A DNA stretch of 64,000 nucleotides from Streptomyces sp. SID12501 (lineage in GTDB: Bacteria; Actinomycetota; Actinomycetes; Streptomycetales; Streptomycetaceae). The translations under genes were made by a program, and so were the position numbers. The notes beneath the pieces are model-generated. The model did no database searches. It was not told the origin of the DNA and saw nothing but the letters and a program-made list of their open reading frames with translations. The stretch is from assembly GCF_010550245.1 (NCBI RefSeq), contig NZ_JAAGLU010000025.1, forward strand, positions 62,001 to 126,000, read 5' to 3'. Shown here piece after piece: positions 54,013 to 61,644 of this stretch (the first letter of the stretch is position 1; the number at the start of each line of letters is the position of its first letter).

Positions 54013-54055
54013 GAAGCCGCCCACGACCCCCAACGGGCCGCGGGCGGCTTCGTCT
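54013..54055. terminator. hairpin terminator
   Basis: 10-bp stem (gaagccgccc and gggcggcttc) with a 19-nt loop followed by GTCTT, between the antitoxin-like gene and the convergent mfd gene. Confidence 0.8.
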
Positions 54056-54107
54056 TGTCGCTTCCTGCTTCTCGTTTCCTACTTCCCGCTTCCTACTTCC
54101 TACGCGC

Positions 54108-57100
54108 TCACGATCCCAGGATCGAAGTCAGGAACTCCCCGGTCCAGCCGAGCAACTCCCGCCCGACCACCGGCTTTCCGCCCACCTTCGCCGTCTTGGG
54201 GCGCGGTACGAGGATCTGGTGTGCGGTCGGCTTGATGACCGTGCCCGGGTAGAGGCGCTTGAGCCGCAGCTCCTGGGACTCCCTCAACTCCACCGGCGTG
54301 AAGCGGATGTTGGCGCCCTGGAGCACGATGTCACCGACCCCGCAGGCCCGCGCGAGCATCCGCAGCCCCGCCACCAGCAGCAGGTTCTCGACCGGCTCGG
54401 GCAACTTGCCGTAGCGGTCGACGAGTTCCTCCCGTACGGCCTTGATGTCGGCCTCGGTGTTCGCGGCAGCGATGGCACGGTAGGCCGCGAGGCGCAGGCG
54501 CTCGCCGGGGGCGTAGTCGTGCGGGACGTGGGCGTCGACCGGGAGCTCGATCTTGACCTCCAGCGGCGGCTCCTCCTCCACCCCGCCCTCCAGTGAGGCC
54601 CGGTAGTCCGCGACGGCCTCGCCGACCATCCGTACGTAGAGGTCGAAGCCGACTCCCGCGATGTGGCCGGACTGTTCGCCGCCGAGGAGGTTTCCGGCGC
54701 CGCGGATCTCGAGGTCCTTCATGGCGACGTACATGCCCGCGCCCATCTCGGTGTGCTGGGCGATGGTCGCGAGCCGCTCGTGGGCGGTCTCGGTCAGGGG
54801 CTTCTCCGGGGGATAGAGGAAGTACGCGTAACCGCGCTCCCTGCCACGCCCAACTCGCCCGCGCAGCTGGTGGAGTTGGGAAAGGCCGAAGTTGTCTCCG
54901 CGCTCCACGATGAGGGTGTTGGCGTTGGAGATGTCGATGCCGGACTCGACGATCGTCGTCGACACCAGGACGTCGTACCGCTTCTCCCAGAAGTCGACGA
55001 CGACCTGCTCAAGGGCCTGTTCGGACATCTGGCCGTGGGCGGTCGCGATCCGCGCCTCGGGGACGATCTCCCTCAGCCGTGCCGCCGCCCGGTCGATGGA
55101 CTCGACACGGTTGTGGATGTAGAAGACCTGGCCCTCGCGCAGGAGTTCGCGGCGGATCGCGGCGCCGATCTGCTTCTCCTCGTACGGGCCGACGAAGGTC
55201 AGCACCGGGTGGCGTTCCTCCGGCGGGGTGGTGATCGTCGACATCTCACGGATGCCGGTGACCGCCATTTCGAGCGTACGGGGGATGGGCGTCGCGGACA
55301 TGGTCAGCACGTCGACGTTGGCGCGCAGCTTCTTCAGCTGTTCCTTGTGCTCGACGCCGAACCGCTGTTCCTCGTCGACGATGACGAGCCCGAGGTCCTT
55401 GAACTTGGTCTCGGCGGAGAAGAGTCGGTGGGTGCCGATGACGACGTCGACGGAGCCCTCGCGCAGGCCCTCCAGGGTGGCCTTCGCCTCGGTGTCCGAC
55501 TGGAAACGGCTCAACGCCCTTACGTTGACCGGGAATTGGGAGTAGCGCTCGCCGAAGGTGCCGAAGTGCTGCTGCACGAGGAGAGTTGTGGGGACGAGGA
55601 CGGCGACCTGCTTGCCGTCCTGGACGGCCTTGAAGGCGGCGCGGACGGCGATCTCCGTCTTGCCGTAGCCGACGTCGCCGCAGATCAGGCGGTCCATCGG
55701 GACCGTCTTCTCCATGTCGTCCTTGACCTCGGCGATCGTGGTCAGCTGGTCGGGCGTCTCGACGTACGGGAAGGCGTCCTCCAGCTCGCGCTGCCAGGGC
55801 GTGTCGGGCCCGAAGGCGTGCCCGGGGGCCGCCATGCGCGCGCTGTACAGCTTGATCAGGTCGGCGGCGATCTCCTTGACGGCCTTCTTGGCGCGCGCCT
55901 TGGTCTTCGTCCAGTCGGCGCCGCCGAGCCGGTGGAGGGTGGGTGACTCGCCGCCGACGTACTTGGTGATCTGTTCCAGCTGGTCGGTGGGAATGTAGAG
56001 GCGGTCGCCGGGCTGGCCGCGCTTGGCGGGCGCGTACTCGACGACCAGGTACTCGCGGGTCGCGCCCTGCACGGTCCGCTGGACCATCTCGACGTACCGG
56101 CCCACACCGTGCTGCTCGTGCACGATGTAGTCGCCGGTTTCGAGGGTCAGCGGGTCGATGGTCTTGCGGCGCCGGGCGGGCATACGGGCGCCGTCCTTGC
56201 CGGCGGCCTTCTGTCCGGTGAGGTCGGTCTCGGTCAGCACGGCGAGCTTCAGCTTCGTGTCGACGAACCCGAAGTCGATCGAGCCGCACGCCACCTGCAC
56301 GACAGAGGGGGTCAGGGAGGTCAGGTCGGCTTCCAGGCGGGCCGCGATGCCTTCCCCGCCGAGCACCTCGACCGTACGGGCCGCCGGGCCGTGCGCCTCC
56401 GTGACGAACACCGTGCGCCAGCCGTCCGCGAGCCAGCCCTTGGTGTCGGCGAGCGCCTTCGCGGTGTCCCCGCGGTAGGTCTCGGGCGCGTGCATGCCCA
56501 GCTTGAGCGTGTCCGAGTCCAGTTCCTCGTCGGCGGCGAACGGCGACACCGACCACCACATCATGTCCAGCTCGCGCGCCCGGTCCCGGACGTCGGCGAT
56601 GGACCACAGGGAGGCCGCGCCGACGTCGATGGGCGCCTCACCGCCGCCCGCGGTGGCCGCCCAGGAGGCCTGGAGGAACTCATGGCTGGTCGCCACCAGG
56701 TCGGCGGCCCGTGTCCGCACCCGCTCCGGGTCGCACACGACGGCCATGGACCCCTTGGGCAGGACGTCGAGCAGCAGTTCCATGTCGTCCACGAGCACGG
56801 GAGCGAGGGACTCCATGCCCTCCACCGCGATCCCCTCGGCGATCTTGCCGAGCAGTTCACCCAGCTCAGGATGTGCCTCGGCGAGGGCGGCGGCCCGCTC
56901 CCGCACCTGGTCGGTGAGCAGCAGCTCGCGGCAGGGCGGCGCCCACAGTCCGTGCGCGGCGACTTCGAGGGAGCGCTGGTCGGCGACCTTGAAGTAGCGG
57001 ATCTCCTCGATGTCGTCGCCCCAGAACTCCACCCGGAGGGGGTGCTCCTCGGTGGGCGGGAACACGTCGAGGATGCCGCCGCGTACGGCGAACTCGCCCC

Positions 57101-57638
57101 GCTTCTCGACCAGCTCGACGCGGGAGTACGCGGCGGCGGCCAGCGCCTCGACGACCGCGCCCAGATCGGCGGTCCGACCGGTGCGCAGCGCGACCGGCTC
57201 CAGCTCGCCGAGCCCTTTGACCTGCGGCTGGAGTACGGAACGCACGGGGGCCACGACGACCGACACCGGGCCGGTCTCCGGGTCGTCGGGGCGGGGGTGC
57301 GTCAGGCGGCGCAGTACGGCGAGGCGGCGGCCCACGGTGTCGCTGCGGGGGGACAGACGCTCGTGCGGGAGGGTCTCCCAGGCCGGGTACTCGGCGACCG
57401 TGTCCGGCGGCAGCAGCGTTCTGAGAGCGGCGGCGAGATCCTCGGCCTCACGGCCGGTCGCGGTCACGGCCAGCACCGGGCGCCCGGACTCGCGGGCCAG
57501 CGCGGCCACGGCGAAGGGGCGGGCGGCGGGCGGTCCGACCAGGTCGACGTGCATACGGTTGCCGTCGCCGGCGGCCTTGATCGCTTCCGCGAGGGCGGCG
57601 TCCTTGACTACGACGTCGAGCAGACCGTGCAGGCTCAT
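54108..57638 (-). CDS. mfd: transcription-repair coupling factor
   Basis: 1176 aa. UvrB-like N-terminal region (PAWETLPHERLSPRSDTVGR), RNA-polymerase-interaction (CarD/RID) region EHGVGRYVEM-type stretch (VHEQHGVGRYVEMVQRT), then the RecG-like translocase. The translocase has Walker A CGDVGYGKTEIAVRAAF, Walker B VIVDEEQRFGVEHK, SATPIPRTLEMAV, and the RGRVGRGRERGYAYF TRG segment. A C-terminal TRCF domain follows. It removes stalled RNA polymerase and recruits UvrA. The ATG at 57638 (MSLHGLLDVVVKD) is the conserved start. Confidence 0.97.
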   Translation of the reverse strand: MSLHGLLDVVVKDAALAEAIKAAGDGNRMHVDLVGPPAARPFAVAALARESGRPVLAVTATGREAEDLAAALRTLLPPDTVAEYPAWETLPHERLSPRSDTVGRRLAVLRRLTHPRPDDPETGPVSVVVAPVRSVLQPQVKGLGELEPVALRTGRTADLGAVVEALAAAAYSRVELVEKRGEFAVRGGILDVFPPTEEHPLRVEFWGDDIEEIRYFKVADQRSLEVAAHGLWAPPCRELLLTDQVRERAAALAEAHPELGELLGKIAEGIAVEGMESLAPVLVDDMELLLDVLPKGSMAVVCDPERVRTRAADLVATSHEFLQASWAATAGGGEAPIDVGAASLWSIADVRDRARELDMMWWSVSPFAADEELDSDTLKLGMHAPETYRGDTAKALADTKGWLADGWRTVFVTEAHGPAARTVEVLGGEGIAARLEADLTSLTPSVVQVACGSIDFGFVDTKLKLAVLTETDLTGQKAAGKDGARMPARRRKTIDPLTLETGDYIVHEQHGVGRYVEMVQRTVQGATREYLVVEYAPAKRGQPGDRLYIPTDQLEQITKYVGGESPTLHRLGGADWTKTKARAKKAVKEIAADLIKLYSARMAAPGHAFGPDTPWQRELEDAFPYVETPDQLTTIAEVKDDMEKTVPMDRLICGDVGYGKTEIAVRAAFKAVQDGKQVAVLVPTTLLVQQHFGTFGERYSQFPVNVRALSRFQSDTEAKATLEGLREGSVDVVIGTHRLFSAETKFKDLGLVIVDEEQRFGVEHKEQLKKLRANVDVLTMSATPIPRTLEMAVTGIREMSTITTPPEERHPVLTFVGPYEEKQIGAAIRRELLREGQVFYIHNRVESIDRAAARLREIVPEARIATAHGQMSEQALEQVVVDFWEKRYDVLVSTTIVESGIDISNANTLIVERGDNFGLSQLHQLRGRVGRGRERGYAYFLYPPEKPLTETAHERLATIAQHTEMGAGMYVAMKDLEIRGAGNLLGGEQSGHIAGVGFDLYVRMVGEAVADYRASLEGGVEEEPPLEVKIELPVDAHVPHDYAPGERLRLAAYRAIAAANTEADIKAVREELVDRYGKLPEPVENLLLVAGLRMLARACGVGDIVLQGANIRFTPVELRESQELRLKRLYPGTVIKPTAHQILVPRPKTAKVGGKPVVGRELLGWTGEFLTSILGS

Positions 57639-57835
57639 GAGGGGCGTATCCCGTCCGGGGTGGGCAACACGAACACCCGACCTCGTACGACGGGCCGGGG
57701 AGTCTCCAGCGTACGTCGCCGCGCCCGCCCGCGCCGTGCCTGTGGACAACGCCCGCCCCAGCTGTGTCCGGGGACCGGAAGTATCCCGAAGAGGCCCTCA
57801 GGAAGTGGAAGTGCGGCCCTCGGACGGTGAAGCCG

Positions 57836-59101
57836 TCAGGTGGTGAACTCGTACGGGTCGTACGCGACCATGGCGAGCCTGCCTGGCTCGGTCCACCCCA
57901 GCGCGGAGCCGAGCGGGCTGGTGACCGCGCGGTGGCCGATGACCTCGATTCCGGAGCCGGCCGTCCCCATCCACAGGGCACCTTCCTCCGTGGAGGCGAA
58001 CCAGCACGGCCCGCCGGAATAGGTCCCCCAGACGGTGTTGAAGTTGAAGGCCTGCGGCCGTCCGGTGTCGATGATCAGATTGGCCTGGTCCCTGAGTTCG
58101 AACGTCCACCTCTTCCTGTCGAGCGTGTAGTACCAGAGGTTGGAGTCCGACGGCCCGACTGAACAGTTGGCGACGAGCAGCGATCCGTCCCGCAGGCCGA
58201 GATCGTTGATGCCGCGCTGTGCACGCGGGTTGAAGACTTGCTGGGACAGGACGTCGCCGGACGGGACCTCCACCACGCAGACGTATCCGTCCTCGGAGCC
58301 CGTTACCACCCGGGCCGACCGGGTCGACTCGGTCGCCTTGTCGACGTCGACGGCGTTGATGTCGTGCAGTCCCCACGGGTTCACGGGCTGGGGGTTGCGC
58401 AGGTCCACCACGCGCAGGAAGGTGAGCCGGCGCCGCTCCGGGTGGTAGGCCCACACGGAGAGCCGTCCGGTGCTGTGCCCCACCACCAGAGAGTTGGCGC
58501 CCACCGCACATCCGCTGGTGGCGGCTCCGAGGGAGGGGTCGTACGCATACGTCCCCACCAGAGCGAGGTTGGTCCAGCGGCCACCGAGTGCGTGCCAGAG
58601 CGCCACCGAACCGTCGTCGTTCGACGAGACGAGCGACTTGCCGGGAAGGGCCGCCACCATCCGTACGCCCTGGAACGCCGGGCTGCTGACCGCTTCGCGA
58701 ATGAGCGGGCCTTCAGTGGTGGACGCGGTGAACTCGAAGACGCTCATGCTGCCGTCCCAGCGGCCCACGGCGAAGTGCCCGGAGTCCAGCCAGGCCAGGG
58801 ACTGGGCCATGCTGTAGCGGACGCCACTGGACGTGATGGGCAGGTCGGCTCCGGCTCCCGGCCCGACGAGTTCCTGACGCGAGCGCAGCACGGCCGGTGT
58901 GGGCTGCGCCGCGGGCACTGAGCTCTCCATGAAGACCTCCGGACCTGGTAGGAGTACGGGTGCAGGTCCCGCGGCGGATGCCAGGCCCGACGGAGTCATC
59001 CCCACCAGAACGCCCGCCGCGACGGCTCCCCCCTTGAGAAGCCCTCGCCGCCCGACCTGCCCCGCCGGTTCCCGTGCCCCGTCAACCGCGCTGTCATCCA
59101 T
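57836..59101 (-). CDS. Tat-exported beta-propeller protein
   Basis: 421 aa. A twin-arginine signal (GRRGLLKGGAVAAGVLVGMT) is followed by WD40/YVTN-like blades: AWLDSGHFAVGRWDGSMSVF, ALPGKSLVSSNDDGSVALWH, VGANSLVVGHSTGRLSVWAY, RVVTGSEDGYVCVVEVPSGD, and CWFASTEEGALWMGTAGSGI. There is no catalytic motif. The ATG at 59101 (MDDSAVDGARE) follows CAGGGGGCGACC. It lies 49 bp downstream of the TroA-like gene on the same strand, suggesting an operon. The role is unknown; binding of a secreted partner is likely. Confidence 0.8.
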   Translation of the reverse strand: MDDSAVDGAREPAGQVGRRGLLKGGAVAAGVLVGMTPSGLASAAGPAPVLLPGPEVFMESSVPAAQPTPAVLRSRQELVGPGAGADLPITSSGVRYSMAQSLAWLDSGHFAVGRWDGSMSVFEFTASTTEGPLIREAVSSPAFQGVRMVAALPGKSLVSSNDDGSVALWHALGGRWTNLALVGTYAYDPSLGAATSGCAVGANSLVVGHSTGRLSVWAYHPERRRLTFLRVVDLRNPQPVNPWGLHDINAVDVDKATESTRSARVVTGSEDGYVCVVEVPSGDVLSQQVFNPRAQRGINDLGLRDGSLLVANCSVGPSDSNLWYYTLDRKRWTFELRDQANLIIDTGRPQAFNFNTVWGTYSGGPCWFASTEEGALWMGTAGSGIEVIGHRAVTSPLGSALGWTEPGRLAMVAYDPYEFTT

Positions 59102-59150
59102 GGTCGCCCCCTGATCGCAGAAATGGCCGATAGCCGCAGGGCATATTTCA

Positions 59151-60065
59151 TCACGAACCGGCGTCGAGTATCTCGGATACTTCCCGTACGAAATCCACGA
59201 GGCGGGGTCCCCAGCGCGAGCAGAGATCACCGTTCAGCTCCACGACCTTGCCCTCACGCACAGCACTGATCTTGTGCCAGCCAGCCCGGGCCCGAACCGT
59301 CTCCAGGGTCTGCCCGTCCACCAGGAAGATCATGCCGGGGTCGGCAGATATGATCTCGGCCGCTTTGAGAGTCGGGTAGCCGTTCCCTGCTTCCTCGTAC
59401 TGATCCGCGATATTCTCGAGACCGAAGAGAGAGTATATCGACCCAGCGAACGTCCTGGAGGTGAGGGAGATGTAGTTGCTGTCGACCTCGTGATAGTAAC
59501 TAGATTTCCCATCCCTCCCCCCTTTCCCCTCACCCTCCGCCTCCTTCCGTACCGCATCCGCTTCTGCCACGATCTCGTCGATTTTTGATTTCATCGAACC
59601 GACGACCTTTCGCGCCTCGTTCGAGCGGTCCACTTTGTCTCCCAAATCCTGGATCGCCAAATAGGCGCCTTCGAGGTCTCGCGGGGCGGAGTCGACGAGA
59701 ACGTCGACCTTCCGCTCCCGGAGATCCGTGACAGCCTCCTCCCCCTCCGGCCCTTGGTATCCGGGCACGATCACCAGATCCGGCTCGTACGCCATGACAT
59801 CCTTGACCTCCGGACTCGCTCCATCGAGATCCTGGTCCTTCTTTTTCCGCGCGGCCTCCGGGTAATCAGAATAAGGGTCGACAGCGACCACATCCACGCC
59901 AGCTCCCAGAGAGTACAGAATTTCCGTCGCAGAGGGCGAGAGCGAGACAATGCGCAGCCGGTCCTCGGTTCGAATGAAGTCGATCGATCCAATCCATTCG
60001 AGTACCAGGAAGACAGCGACGCACAATAAAATCGGCACGCCTGCCACTTTAATCAAATGCTTCAT
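59151..60065 (-). CDS. TroA/BtuF-like ligand-binding protein, membrane-anchored, TTA codon
   Basis: 304 aa. The family pattern is clear: RIVSLSPSATEILYSLGAGV, DVVAVDPYSDYPEAARKKKD, PDLVIVPGYQGPEGEEAVTD, ILGLEN-type FGLENIADQYEEAG, and VREGKVVELNGDLCSRWGPR. Such proteins bind cobalamin, haem or siderophores for ABC importers; the long backbone helix is charged (ARKVVGSMKSKIDEIVAEAD). The N-terminal helix (VPILLCVAVFLVLEW) lacks a lipobox, so it is anchored by the helix. No permease or ATPase is adjacent. Codon 13 (60029-60027) is TTA, needing bldA. It is less GC-biased than its neighbours, suggesting acquisition. Confidence 0.82.
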   Translation of the reverse strand: MKHLIKVAGVPILLCVAVFLVLEWIGSIDFIRTEDRLRIVSLSPSATEILYSLGAGVDVVAVDPYSDYPEAARKKKDQDLDGASPEVKDVMAYEPDLVIVPGYQGPEGEEAVTDLRERKVDVLVDSAPRDLEGAYLAIQDLGDKVDRSNEARKVVGSMKSKIDEIVAEADAVRKEAEGEGKGGRDGKSSYYHEVDSNYISLTSRTFAGSIYSLFGLENIADQYEEAGNGYPTLKAAEIISADPGMIFLVDGQTLETVRARAGWHKISAVREGKVVELNGDLCSRWGPRLVDFVREVSEILDAGS

Positions 60066-60102
60066 ACCACTTTCCCTCTCCGCGATGCCCCGGTCCGGTA
60101 GT

Positions 60103-61395
60103 TCAGCGCTCCCGCACTCCGCCCTTCGCCGACCACGTGAACCGCTCGGGCAACTGGGTGTCTCCGGTTATTCGCTTCACCGACTTCAGTTGCTCGATCG
60201 TGAGGCCCTTTGCTCCGGTCAGGTCCGCCCCCGCGAGATCCGCCTGATTGAGCTGGGCCCTGGTGAACGTGGCGAGCTTGAGATTCGCACCTTCCAAGTG
60301 AGCACCGGAAAGTACCGCTCCCGTGAAATCGGCGCGGACGGCCCGCGACTTCTCCAAGTGCGCGTCGTTCAGCTGGGCCCCGACCAGGTGCGCCTTCACC
60401 AGAGTGGCGTCGCGCATGCGGGCGCCGCCGAGCTTGGCGTCCGTCAGATACGCACCCCCGAGGCCGGCCCCGTTGAGCTTCGCCCCGTCGAGAACCGCTC
60501 CGCACAGCACGGCCCGCACCAGCTTGGCCTCGTCCAGAACCGCCTGCTGGAGGCTGGCTCCGGAGAGGTCGGCGCCGTTCAGCACGGTGCCCTTGAAGTG
60601 AACCTTCTTGAGACTCCCGTGGGCGAGCCTGGCACCGGCGAAGTCCGCGCCGTCGAAACGGCGGCCTCCCAGATCCACCCCGGTGAGATTCCTGCCGTGC
60701 ACATCGACGGGATCCTGGGGCTGGGGGTCGTAACGCCTCCCGACGGCCGTCATCGCCGCCTGGACATCGGCGCGCGGCCGGATGCCCCGCGGCTTCTCAC
60801 ATTCCGTCACCGTTGGCTTCGGCTTCGGCTTCGACTTCGGTGCGGCGGGTGCCTCCTGCCGTACGAAGGCTCCCAGGATCTCCAGTACGACTTTCCGGTA
60901 CCGCTGGGCGGGATCGTCCCGCTCTTTGGTGAAGGGTTTCGCTATCTGTTCCAGGGAGTGGATTCCGCCGACCCGCCCGACGACGGAGTCCGAGTCGAGC
61001 TGGGCCACGGCCGCGCTGTAGTGCTCGGAGAGCACCGTCTCCCGGTCCCGTTTCCCTGCTTCCCTGCTGACGTCCAACCCGACCTGCACGGTGAGATACG
61101 AGACCGCCACGGTGGCAAGCCCCAGGACGGCCGCGAAACCCGACAGCATCCTGTCCAACCGCGCACCGGGGACTCGGGCGGCGGGTGGGGATGGAACGGC
61201 GGGACCGGGCGTGGGCGCAGGGGCAGGAGCCGGGCTCGGGATCGGAGCAGGCCCAGGAGGTGTTGCCGGTGACGGACCGGGAGGCGGCGCGGGGCTCGGA
61301 GCCGCCGGGGGCGGGGCCGGAGAAGCCGGCCCCGGCCGCAGCCACCGCCGTACCGCCCTGAACACCCGTAACCGCGACCAGCGGGCCCCCGTCAT
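60103..61395 (-). CDS. membrane-anchored pentapeptide-repeat protein
   Basis: 430 aa. Proline-rich cytoplasmic N-terminus (residues 25-80), one membrane helix (LSGFAAVLGLATVAVSYLTV), then a helical region (REAGKRDRETVLSEHYSAAV, AQLDSDSVVGRVGGIHSLEQ). A right-handed pentapeptide-repeat solenoid follows from about residue 255 (NGADLSGASLQQAVLDEAKL, GAYLTDAKLGGARMRDATLV, ANLKLATFTRAQLNQADLAG). The SVxVRVGGIxxLE segment is common in Streptomyces pentapeptide proteins. The ATG at 61395 follows GGGGAGGGG. It lies 37 bp upstream of the TroA-like gene, same strand. Confidence 0.88.
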   Translation of the reverse strand: MTGARWSRLRVFRAVRRWLRPGPASPAPPPAAPSPAPPPGPSPATPPGPAPIPSPAPAPAPTPGPAVPSPPAARVPGARLDRMLSGFAAVLGLATVAVSYLTVQVGLDVSREAGKRDRETVLSEHYSAAVAQLDSDSVVGRVGGIHSLEQIAKPFTKERDDPAQRYRKVVLEILGAFVRQEAPAAPKSKPKPKPTVTECEKPRGIRPRADVQAAMTAVGRRYDPQPQDPVDVHGRNLTGVDLGGRRFDGADFAGARLAHGSLKKVHFKGTVLNGADLSGASLQQAVLDEAKLVRAVLCGAVLDGAKLNGAGLGGAYLTDAKLGGARMRDATLVKAHLVGAQLNDAHLEKSRAVRADFTGAVLSGAHLEGANLKLATFTRAQLNQADLAGADLTGAKGLTIEQLKSVKRITGDTQLPERFTWSAKGGVRER

Positions 61396-61556
61396 CGTGC
61401 CCCTCCCCTGTATCGGGTAGGCGACATACCCATGAACCACGCCCCGGATTCCGGGCGCCCAGGGGCGCGCGGAGGCTTCCGCACGCGCTTGCCCAGCAGA
61501 ACGCGCGCCCCGTACCCACCCGAAGCGCCCGCCTCGACCCCGCCCAGGACAGGAGG

Positions 61557-61593
61557 CGGCCCCGGTGAGCGTCGAGAACGCTCACCGGGGCCG
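61557..61593. terminator. terminator of the second exporter operon
   Basis: 15-bp perfect stem (cggccccggtgagcg and complement) with loop tcgagaa, 52-88 bp beyond the permease stop. Confidence 0.88.
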
Positions 61594-61644
61594 TCGTTCC
61601 CCCGTCTTCCCTCCTGGTCCCCGGTTCTCCTCGGACCAGTCCGT

